Source of the DNA: Cyanophora paradoxa
Lineage: Eukaryota > Glaucocystophyceae > Cyanophorales > Cyanophoraceae
Assembly (NCBI GenBank): GCA_004431415.1
Contig: QPMI01000055.1
Coordinates: forward strand, 1-40,805
DNA length: 40,805 nucleotides
Direction of reading: 5' to 3'
Shown: positions 1 to 9,500 of the stretch, piece by piece
Layout: every line of letters starts with the position of its first letter
Numbering within the stretch: position 1 is the first letter of the stretch
The notes under the pieces: model-generated
The model's input: the letters and a program-made list of their open reading frames with translations, nothing else
Database searches by the model: none
Told to the model about the DNA's origin: nothing
Made by a program: the position numbers and the translations under genes

Positions 1-1895
1 CAGAGCGCAAAGTGGCGCCGCGCGGGTTCGAACCTTGTCGTCGAAGGTGATCTGCCAGGGACCCGCTCCACGTGTACAGCGCGCGCTGCATCGCGAGGAC
101 CGCCGCCTGGGTTCGAATCGGGCGGGCCCCATTTCCACATCCGAGGAAGGGGTACGGGACCTGGACGGGGGGGGCGTGCGAGAGGCCGCGAAGTCCGCAA
201 AAAGGACCGCCGCGGATCGGAACGCGGTGCGGGTCGGAAGGGTACATGAATCCGAATGGTGGTGCGGGGGACAGGAGTGGGATCCAATCCAATCCAAAGG
301 AGTACGCGCCTCAGAGTTGAAGCGGATAGGTCAACGTTGGCGGGGTGTGAGGGGGCTACCCCCGCCATGGGGTCCTCCTCCCACCGGTCCCGAACGGTGC
401 AGGGCACTGGGGCGGAAAAGACAGGTCAGGGCAGAGCGGCGCGAAGGGGGGGTACCGTTCACCGAAGAGCTCGACTCGGTCCAGGGAGGGGCGAATCGGA
501 CGAGGCACCCTGGACGGGGAGGGCTCTGTAGGGGGGGGGTACAGGGGCCAGATCAATCGAGGAGAAAAAGGAGGGGGTACAGCGCACGCTGGCGGGGTAT
601 GAAGACGCCGACGGAGTGAGAGTCAAGGAGATCGGCGGTTTCAGCCGGGCCACAACGGGCCCGGGCAGGCTGGATCGGGCGCTTCGAATGGGGAGGGAGG
701 CGAGGGGGTGCCGCGCGGGCGGGCTGGGCGGCTGGAGCGTGGGGAGCCGGACGGTGGACAGCGACGTCGAAGTGTTGTGTCGGAGAACGAAGTGGAATCG
801 ATGTGGGAGAGGCGCCGGGATACGGAGACGCAGGAGGGGGTAGATGGGGCAGCACCGAGGCAGCTGCCGGCGAGAAGGAAAAAAGGAGTCAGTCGGCCCT
901 GTCCCCAGGGCTGTACCCGGGGGGGGGGGGGGGGCGAAGGCAGGGGGCGTACAGTGCGGTCTCGCCCCTGTGGAGCTGCGAGAGGGCCGCCCCAGCCTCG
1001 CCAATCGCGGGGCTCCGTATGAAGTAAACGTATCGCCCTGGGAACGAAGGAGTCGGGGGCCGCGGCGAAAGGGCCGCGACGGGAGTCGAACCGGGGACCG
1101 AGGAGTGCGGGCTCGTGACGCGAATGTCCCTGGGGCACGCGGGCACATGAAAGGGCCCGGCCGGATTCGAGCGGGCGCGCGGACCGGAATTCGCTGCCGT
1201 CTGACCCGCAGCGGTACTCGCGCACAGTGCCGCGGCCACCGCCGCCCTTAGCCGCATCTCCACTCGGCCGCTGGACCTGACCAAGCGCAGCGGTAGCGAG
1301 AGAGAGAGTGGAGGGGGGAGGGGGGGGGAAGGAGTCACGCACCTGGCCGCGATTCGAAGATGTTCTGTACCCGGAGCGCGCACTGCGGGATGAGGTTCCG
1401 TGAGCACGGCGCCGGGGGGGGAAGGGGAGGGGGGTACGGGCCTGGAGGCCTTCGAGGCGGCGGCGGCGGAGGCTCGGACTCGCCCTCGCGCGGCGACCAT
1501 CACGCGGCCAGAAGGCCGTCCCCGAGGAACGAGATGACGTCGCCGTCGAACTCTGCCAGCGAATTCGAAGGCGCTGCTGTCAAGCGGGCGGAAAGAGAGC
1601 AGCGGCCCGTGCGGAAGCGGAGCACCTTCCACCAGACCGATCTCGACGCCGAACACATCGTTAATCACGCGGACAGTCCCTCGATCTCCTCATCAGAGCC
1701 GCCATCCGCTCGCAGAGCGCTGGGCGCGCGCGCTTGGTAAGCTCGCGCTCGGGGTCCGGGATCGCCGCTCGCGCGGGGGCGCACTGGAGAAGCCGGCCAC
1801 ATCTGCGAGAACACGTTTCAGGCGATTTCGCACGCCAGAAGGCAGCGCGCGCGCACCGAACAAGACGACGACGCCGAAGCCTTCCCGGCGCGTCG
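1..1895 (-). CDS. Soluble-type class III adenylate/guanylate cyclase, 3' end outside window
   Basis: Predicted to make cAMP or cGMP from the nucleoside triphosphate in the cytosol. Exons, 5' to 3' on the minus strand: 1895-1857 (ends VVVLF), an 18-nt micro-exon 1802-1785 giving DVAGFS, 1719-1638 (LCERMAAL, then INDVFG), 1552-1506 (FDGDVISFLGDGLLA), 1382-1343 (CALRVQNIFES), about 1276-1200 (EMRLRAAVAA), 1037-953 (YFI..AIGEAGAALSQ..GE). The order VLF-D-GFS, then GDVISFLGDGLLA, then YFI..AIGEAG matches the first cyclase domain of sAC-like proteins, with metal-binding Asp in the first two motifs. Further on, about 225-181 reads VLFADFA and about 80-34 reads GSL..QITFDDK, as in a second cyclase domain. 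One intron (1505-1383) starts with GC. Frame breaks occur around 1700-1660 and near 55. The N-terminus is not defined, and exons between 950 and 230 are unclear. Family call fairly sure, exon model partial. Confidence 0.72.
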
Positions 1896-3189
1896 CTGCG
1901 AGAGAACCGCGCTGCGGCGGAGGTCAGAGGTCGCACGGCGCATTCTGCATGCTTTGCGCGATCCATGCTCACCGCGGCAAGAAGCGCATCAGCTCCGGTC
2001 GCGCTTTCTGACTGACCGCGGCGGGCGAGCCCGCTCCCGCCTCCGGGGCCGCCAGTCGGCATAGTGGTCACGCTCAGCTGCTAATGCGAACAACGCTAGC
2101 TGAGATCAACTGCTGACCCTCGGGTCGAGCTGCTGGTCATGCAACCGCTGCGCCGCGCCGGATCGCGTTCAGCCTTCCAGAGCGCTGCCGCAGGCCGCAG
2201 CTATGTGTAAAACTATCTTGCGTTGCTGCTGCTGATGGCGCTGGTGCGGCGCGGGGCATACACATGATTCGATCGTGAGCGCTTAGCTAGCCGAGCTTTC
2301 CATTGCCTGTATAGGTTGCTTTCCGTGTACCCCTGATGCCGGTTTGCTGTTGGAGACTCGGAGGGCTGGAGCAGCGGCGCTCGCGATCGGCCGCGGGCCG
2401 CGGGCCGCGGCGGTCCGCGCGGCGGAGCTGTCGCGATCGCGACTCGCCGCTAGGCTCAGCGGCCGGCTAGGCTAGCGCTCGCAGGGCGCAGCTCGAGCTC
2501 GTGGATCGAGCTCGAGCTCGACCGAGCCTCGACGTCGACGTCGACGTCGACTCTGCGACGAGTCTGCGTCGACTCGGCGACTCTAGCTGCCAGGCTGGCG
2601 ATCGACATCGATACCGCCGGTACGTATACCGGTATCGATTTGCGGCGCTCGGCGCTAGCCGGCGTATACGTAGTAGCCGCTGATCATCATAAAAAATTTG
2701 CTCGGATAGCTATAGGTCCGGCCAGGCAGGGAGGGGGTTGCCCCCCTCCCCAGTGAGTCCCCACGCGCCGCTGTTTCCAGGCTTTTCCAGCGGCTCGGCC
2801 GGACCATTAAAAAATTAGCCGCTGATCATCATGGCATGACGTCGACTCGCCGCATGAGCGCGCCTGTAGCTTGTAGCTATAGCGCTTGCACAACTTGGCA
2901 TGCTTGCGTTAGCGCTGCAGCTGGGCCCTTCCGCTTCGCTGCCACGCGCATGCGCATGCGCAGGCGCAGGCTAGCGATAGCCTCTTGGGCCACACCGCAC
3001 TGTCCGCACATACAGCCTGGCAGGCTGAAACAGCAAGCTCCAACTGCCATAATGATACATGCGATGTACAAGCTTTTACGGGATCCGGTGCAGCGGCGGC
3101 GATCTTCCGCGCGTGAAAAGATGAGGACAAAGAGATTAAAACGGATATTAATTATTCGAGTTACCCGAGGGCCTCGATCGGGAGCTAGA
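1896..3189. other. Non-coding stretch with palindromes and a hairpin
   Basis: No exon is supported here. The stretch holds a GTCGAC/GACGTC microsatellite (about 2528-2553), dense short palindromes (GCATGCGCATGC around 2947, CGATATCG-type words around 2600-2640), and a small palindromic segment bounded by 16-bp direct repeats, listed separately. The upstream end of the cyclase gene may extend to about 2070, but no start was identified. Confidence 0.5.
2675..2832. repeat. Palindromic segment flanked by 16-bp direct repeats
   Basis: The 16-mer AGCCGCTGATCATCAT occurs at 2675-2690 and again at 2817-2832. Between them the arms carry A-rich runs next to GGTCCGGCC (left) and GGCCGGACC (right), in inverted order. 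The centre is a G-run facing a C-run around 2729-2751 that could fold as a strong hairpin. This could be a small inserted element with a target duplication, or a diverged foldback repeat. Confidence 0.55.
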
Positions 3190-3917
3190 CTATCTTCGCC
3201 GGACGAGCTCGGCGCCGAGGGGAGAGCGCCGCCGCCGCCGGCTGTACCCCCTCCGGGCCCTCGAGCCCCCGGCCTCCCCCCTCGGCTCGGCCCCCTCGGC
3301 CCGCTTCCGCCCCGCGCCGGCGCCGCGGTCTGCGGCACGGCGGCGCCGCCGAGCGTGCCGCTTCGCCCGCGCCGGGGTACCAGCCCCTCCGCGGCCGCCG
3401 TCGCCGTACCCCCCTCCTCCTCCTCCTCGCCGCCGCCCGCTTGCCCTCCGCCGGCTCGCCGCCGGGGCCGCCGCCGCTGACACCGTCCGGGCCCGCGTCC
3501 GCGCGCGGGGCCCGCCCCCTCCCCCAGCCCTCCTCCATCTCCTCGGCCGCCGCCGCCGCTTGAGCTTGGCGGGCTTCGAGCTCGAGGCCGCCGGCGTTCT
3601 CCTGGCACGGGTCGCCTCCGGCCCGCCCGCCTCCTCCTCCTCTCCTCCTTCCCGCAATTCTCTGCAGGCGCCGCCTCCACCTCCTCGCCTTCTTCCCCGC
3701 TTCGGTCGCCCCGCGCCGGCGCCGGCGCCTCGCCCCTTCGCCCTTCGTCGCTCTGCGTACTCTTCCTCGTCCTGCCGACAAATAAGAAACGGAAACAAAA
3801 CAAAAACGAAAGGAAAAGGGAAACGAAGACCTTCTCGACGTAGCGCTCGGCTCGCTCGCACTCATCCTCGTCGCCCTCCTCGCCTTCGGGCACCTCCCCG
3901 TACCGGAACCCGTTCAC
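3190..3917 (-). CDS. Possible two-exon gene for an Arg/Gly/Ala-rich low-complexity protein
   Basis: Not recognised. A first exon 3917-3831 encodes 29 residues from an ATG (MNGFRYGEVPEGEEGDEDEC..) with an acidic stretch. It is followed by a convincing 59-bp intron 3830-3772 with a T/C-rich tract ending TCGGCAG. Reading continues in phase from 3771 (DEEEYAERRRAKGRG) to a stop near 3190, giving about 222 residues, the second half almost entirely Arg, Gly, Ala and Pro. The other minus frames of this GC-rich block also stay open and give equally biased protein, so the downstream frame is not certain and more introns are possible. It lies 160 bp downstream of the UV endonuclease stop on the same strand. 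It could be a real disordered, basic protein or just GC-rich DNA with a fortuitous intron. Confidence 0.3.
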
Positions 3918-4079
3918 CTGCGGGCGAACCGGGCGGCGAACGCTCCTCAGAAAAGAGAAGTGCCGAGCGAGGAAAAGCGCTCGCAGGACTAGAGCAAGGC
4001 GAGGCGGGGCGGGGCGGGGCGGGGCGTCGGACCTCAGGCCAGGCTCGCTCGGCGTCGAGCGGGCCAGAGCCCCCGTCGA

Positions 4080-5965
4080 TCAGCCAGGGTTCTTCCGGTA
4101 CAGGTGCAGCACCGCCTGCTCGCGGCGATCAGAGATCTAAACGGGAGGGGGTACGAGATAGGGGAGCGCTCGCCTGCTCCTTCATCTTGGCCTCGATCAT
4201 GAGGTCGACGTCTGTACCAGGCAGAGCGCCGGCAGCTCCTGCGCGGGCGAGCGAACAGGCGGGCGATGAGAGCGGCGGGGAGGGGGGAGGGGTAGGGGAT
4301 ACCTCGACGTAGTCGGAGTGGGCGCAGGGTTCGCGCCCGGCGCGCTCTCGCTCTGGTGTTGCTTCTGCGGGGGATCGGAGTGAGACTTCCTCCGGCCCGG
4401 GGGGGGGGGGAAGGGGGTACGGGCGCCGACCTGCCGGATCCGCGCCGCGTCCACGTCCGCGCGATGTCCTGCGGGGGTACAATCACCAATGGGTCGAGCA
4501 AGGGGAGGGAGGTGCCGCGAAAGGAATGGCGGGGAGGGGGTGGAAGGGATGGGGTACGCACGTCGAGGTAGGCAGCTATGGGCTGCGAGGAGGGAGGCAC
4601 TTGTCGTGGTGCCAGTCGAGCACTGGGGGAGGATCAGTGCCGGGGTATGGGACTCGAAGGGGACGGGAAGGGGGTGGGGGGGGGGGGGGGGGGCGACCCA
4701 AAGGGATCTCAAGCCGGTCGCAGAGGGGTAGGAGGTCCTCGACGTTGTAGACTTTGCTGCGGACGGGTCGGTGGGGTACGGCCGAAGACGGGTTCCGGGG
4801 GGGGGTACGACGCCGCACTCGTCGTTCTCGAGGACGAGCCGCCGGGCGACGGAGGGGGTAGAGCCTGGAAGTTGCGCTCGAACCGCTCGAGGGCCGACTT
4901 CTTATCCCGTACGCCCTCCGCCGTGCAGGACCATTACAGAGTCCTGAGAGGTACCCGGCACGTAAGGGTACGCGATTTACGGAGCGGCGGGGGGGTACCG
5001 CACCGCGTCGAGGCCCATGAGGTCGAAAACGTCGGCGTGGTACTGCAGCTCGCGGATCGAATTCTCGACGATCTTCCTGTGGGGGGCGTGAGCAGGCGCG
5101 CCGCGGCGAGAGTTCTGCTTGCAGCAGCGGGGTACAATCAACGCACGACTCGGGCGATGTCAGGTTGTTGTACTGGCCCTGAGATCGAATTCGAATCCGG
5201 GATCAAATTGCGCGAGCTGCATGCGGGCGGCGCGTGGCACACCGGGTGCGATGTGAGGCGGTGCCCGAGCCGCTTCGCAAGGTCGCCGACCTCCCGCAGC
5301 TCCGCGGCCGCGAACGAGACGTCGTACCCGACCTCCTTGTCTGCGAGCGCCGCGAACGTAAGCCAAGCCTCGATTCCAGCGGAAACGCGGCGCAGCGCGA
5401 GCGCGCACGGAAGCGAAGGGAAAGAGGTCGCTGCCCTGCGAGGAGAGCGCACGTGGCGCACGTGAGCGCGGGTGGCTATGAAATCCGGAGCTTCGCGCTG
5501 GGCGGCGCTGGGCGCACGAGACGGAAGAAGCGAATCTCGTGCCTTTCATTCCACTCCAGGATGGGCTTCAGGTCCGCCACCTGCAATGCGGGGCGTCAGG
5601 ATAACGCGGGAAGGAAACTGAGCTCGGGCGGGGGCGGGCGCGCGTTTGCAAGGGCCCGCCGCTTCGCCTCTTGGACTCCCTCCTTATGTATTGTCTTTAG
5701 AACCAGCGTGCGGTTCGCTCGGATATCTGCACGCGCGTGGCAATCCCAGGGTCAGCGTACGCGTGGGGAGGCACGCGCGCGGTGGAACGATCGCGCGGGG
5801 GCCGAGGCGCCCGCATACGCGCGAAGTGCGAACTTCTAGAGCGCGCCTAGCTCGCTTTGCGCTTGGTCCTTGCGATCGAGCTTTCTAGAAAATGGCGAAG
5901 CGCTCACCCTGCTCTTTCAGGAGCTCGTTGATGCACGCGTACCCGAGTCTTAGCTTGGCTACCAT
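4080..5965 (-). CDS. UV-damage endonuclease (UVDE / UvsE / Uve1 family)
   Basis: TIM-barrel metal-dependent endonuclease that nicks DNA 5' to UV photoproducts, starting an alternative excision repair. Start chosen at ATG 5965: MVAKLRLGYACINELLKEQ matches the usual N-terminus. Exons: 5965-5908, 5726-5644 (IRANRTLVLKT), 5580-5518 (LKPILEWNERHEIRFFRL), 5435-5409 (GSDLFPFAS), 5335-5243 (DLAKRLGHRLTSHP), 5178-5147 (GQYNNLTSPES), 5076-5004 (KIVENSIRELQYHADVFDLM), 4943-4809 (DSVMVLHGGG, later RRLVLENDE), 4756-4698 (YNVEDLLPLC), 4622-4562 (VLDWHHDKC), 4468-4431, 4364-4303 (AHSDYVE), 4238-4174 (DVDLMIEAKMKEQ), 4115-4080 (AVLHLYRKNPG stop). The metal-ligand His/Glu/Asp motifs (GHRLTSHPGQ, HGGG, LENDE, DWHHDKC, HSD, EAK) are all present in order. 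Introns after KRRALAN and MKEQ begin with GC. Exons 8, 10, 12 and 13 each contain one or two single-base frame breaks, so as written the product is not continuous. Confidence 0.9.
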
Positions 5966-6509
5966 CTTCCGATGCCCGGCCGACAGCGTGCGCTCGCTGG
6001 GCGCCGATGCCGTGCTCTGCGCCCTCGCCGCGCCGACTGGGCACCGGAGCGCTTGCCGGTGGCCTGTAAAGGTCGCTGGGACGGGGCGACGTCCGAAGAA
6101 CGCCCGGGCGCCAGCCGAGAACGCCAGGATCGCAGGTCGATGGTCGGCGTTGGTCGCGACTGACGGGGTACGCGAGCGTGCGACCTAAAGAAGCGCGTCC
6201 CCGGAGCGCACGCAGCGACGCGCGGAGCTAGTCCCGTTCTAATAGTAGAGCTAAGGGCCTCACCGCCTTCTCCAGCCATTGAATCCGACTGTCTCTTCGA
6301 CGGGCGAAACCGACAAGCGCCAGTCGCCTGCCGTGGGCCTTTGTGTCCTTGAAACGCTAAAGAGAGTGCGCGTGGGCATGGGGAGAAAGATCGAGCCTCC
6401 GCGGATCGCGTAGAGCCCGACTCGGAGCTGTCGGCGCAGCTCGCCTTTCGGCTGTATCTGCAGGCGCCAGCGATCGGCCACGGAATCGTTCGGCATTCGT
6501 TGATTCCCG
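5966..6509. other. Intergenic region between divergent UV endonuclease and patatin genes
   Basis: The two start codons face away from each other, about 540 bp apart, so this stretch should hold both promoters. It also stays open on the minus strand upstream of the endonuclease start (for example SERTLSAGHRK directly before the chosen Met). An extra upstream exon with an acceptor CCTTTACAG near 6065 therefore cannot be excluded. No TATA-like box or other motif stands out. Confidence 0.4.
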
Positions 6510-9500
6510 ATGGATAAAGCGACCGCCTCCGGCCCGGCCGCGGACGCTGGCGCGCTCCCGCCCGTCCGGGTCCTCTCGTTGGACGGCGGCGGGCTCCGGG
6601 GCATCTGCCTCCTGAAGATGCTTTCGTACATCGAGAAACGCGCCAAAAAGGTGCGCGACGCGCTTCGCTTCCATTGCCTTCCACCAGATCAGCCGGTGGC
6701 CGACTCCGATCCGGCGCCCGAGCGCAGCCAATAGCGGAGCTCTTCGATCTGATTGTGGGCACGAGCGCCGGCGGAATCACCGCGCTGGGCCTGACGTGCA
6801 AGGCGCGCTGCTCCCTCGCAGCGAGCTCGCTGCGTCATCGAGTCTTGAGCCCGCGGCCCCGCCTCGCGTGCGCAGGACAAGGACGGCAAGTACGTGGGCG
6901 ACGTCGAGAAACACGTGCGCACCCTTGGCTAGCTAACTATCGCTTCAAAACCACTGAGCCGAGCGTCCCCCGCGCCCCGCAGATCCAGATGCTCTATGAT
7001 CGGTGTGCGCTGCGCCGCTGTTAGGTGTTCTAGGCCAGCGGCTCTGCCGCCGTGCTCAAGATGGGTCGTGCAGGGGCCACAAAGTCTTCCCGCGCCCGCG
7101 AAGTCGTGCCCAGCGGCTGCTTCGGCAGCTTCGCGGCGGCTCTGTGTACGGTGCGCAGCGATACCCCCGTGTCTTCACACACACCCTCAGCCCCGGCCGC
7201 CCCGCGCAGGCGAGAAGGGGGTACACGGATTCATGAAGGGCCTCTTCGGAACCGACCTGAAGCTCTCGGACTGCGTCACGGATGTGCTGGTGCGCGGGAA
7301 CAGCGTACCCCCGATCCCAGGCGGCTCAGGTGCCTGTACCCCCGCAGGTCGTTTCCTACAACCTCGAGCAGCGCGAACCACACTACTTCAAGAGCAGGTG
7401 GGGGTACCGGGGCAGGGCAGGGGGGAACGCTCGATGGGGGTACGGATATCTTATCGCGGGGCGCCGGCCCTTCCTTTCGGTGCAGGCGCGCAAAGGAGTT
7501 TCCCGACACGCACGATCATACCCTCTACGACGTCGGGAGGGTACGCGGAATGCTTCAAAGTCGTCTTGAACAGACCTGCCTGGATTCGAACCCGAGGTGT
7601 GCCCGCGCAGGCGACAACCGCGGCGCCCGGGTTCCTTCCCCCCCACAAGATCAAGATGCCGCTGGTCTACCGGCAGAGGGGGTACTCGACTTTTGTGGAC
7701 GGGGGCATGGTGGTGCGCGCGGTATTGCCCGCATTTGGGGTACATCGATGTTTGATGCTGTAGCCCGCATCTTGCAGGCGAACAACCCTGCCCTCCGTGA
7801 GCGGCGCGTACCCCCGCGCCTCTCCTCCTCTGACCGTGCATACGCATGCGCGTACCCCCCCAGTCGGCTGGTTCGAGGCGTCGAAGCTGTACCCGGTAAG
7901 CCCGTCGATGCTTGAAACCCCTCCACCGGTACCCATCTCCCCGAGCTTACATCGGCCTTTGGGCTGCGCAGGGCGCGAGATCGTGGTTGTGTCGTTGGGT
8001 ACTGGAAAGTGCGCTTCGGAATCGACCCACCCCGTAGTCGGTCCGGGCTGACGCGTACCGCCGCGCAGCTGCGATACCCCCTACCACCACGACGCGGTAT
8101 CCAAGTGGAGTCTGCTCAAGTGAGCGCAGCCCCCTCGGCACCCCCTCCACCCCCCTCCCCCCCCTCCCCCCCGCCCCCCCCCCCCCCTTCCCTATGTACC
8201 AGCAGCCCAATTGGCCAAGTCGCTGCTGACCGTTCCTCCGCAGGTGGATCCACCCCATGCTCGAGTAACGGCCCGGCTGCGTAACCCCGACCCGATCTCA
8301 AGCTCACGCCCGCGTACCCCCCCCCGCCCCGCACCGGCGCGCAGCTGCATCATGGACGGCAGCAGCGACATGACCAACCAGATGATGGATTCGATCCTGA
8401 GGGACAACGTGCGCACCACACCCGTACCCCTCCTCTGGAAGCCGGGGTACGGGGCGCTATCTGACGCTACCCCCCCCCCCCCTTCCCCCAGTTCTACCGA
8501 TTCTCTCCCATGCTGCCGGACGGTGCGCATGCGCCAGCGGCGCCGTCGACGTCGGCGTTGTACCCGCCTTTCCTATCCTTGTATCCCCCTGTACCCAACT
8601 CGCGCGCGGACCGGGTCCGGGGCCGGGGGTACAGGGATGGACAGCTTCGCGGACGCGCGGCACACGACGCTGGACCTGTGGGCCCGCAGCACCGAGAAGC
8701 AGGCACGCATACATCTATTTATATCCGTTCGAGATGATGGGATGCTTGAGACTTATATAATTAGAAGAGGATGTTTAATTTAAGCTTGGATCCGAAGTTC
8801 GGTCTTTGATCTAATCTCCGCTCATGATCGCCGTCACCGCCATAATCGTACGAGATGACGAGATGCTCGAACCTTATATAATTATAGATTAGAAGATGTT
8901 TAAGCTTGGAGATGCTTGAAATTATAATTAAACTCGGAAGATGCTTCAAGCTTGGATCGAAAGTTCGGTCTTCGACTCCGCTCACCTTTAGCTTGTCCCC
9001 CTCAGATTCTGTCGGGGGCGACGCTCGGCAAGCTGAACGAGGCGGTCGGGCGCATCGTCGCCGCGACCGAGCAGGCGAGCGAGCGCTAAGCGAGCGCTAA
9101 GCTAGCGCTACCCGGATCCGGACCTAACATTACGGATCATACTTTTGAGTTATTATCTCTATATATGTATCGATATCGCTACACAAGCTTAAAGCTTTGG
9201 GGCTGCCCCATAGTTCGGGGCCTCGAGTTCGATGCCAATGACGGACGGGCACGGGCCGCAGGCGGAGGCGCTGAAGAAGGCGAACCCGGCGGCTCTGAAG
9301 CCCGCCGAGCGCGCCCGCGGCGTTCTGCAGGCGAGCGAGCTTGAGCTTCCTCCTTGGGCCCCCTTAAGCTTCTTGCCCAACTTGGCAAACAAGATCGATA
9401 TCATTGTCATTACCGTTAATTAAGGCTTCAACAAGCGTCGAACCTTATCATGAACTCGAAGGCTTAGACAAGCAGCGAACCGATCGCGAGATGTAGAACG

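Noticed and set aside
35-619. Long plus-strand open frames at the left end
   Set aside because: They are mirror readings of the cyclase exons and C-run introns on the minus strand. Their Arg/Gly/Pro-heavy composition has no domain.
1060-1145. tRNA-like 3' half on the minus strand (GGTTCGACTCCC-like T-loop)
   Set aside because: The T stem does not pair, no acceptor or anticodon arm can be drawn, and TTCGA words are common throughout this DNA. The segment lies between cyclase exons.
3190-3865. Three overlapping 200-residue minus frames in the GC block
   Set aside because: All stay open because of extreme GC content. Only the frame joined to the upstream exon through a good intron was kept, and at low confidence.
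9087-9089. TAA as the patatin stop codon
   Set aside because: Possible, but the CAG/GCGAGCG just before it matches a GC donor used in the UV endonuclease and again at 9331. The following exons continue in phase to 10983.
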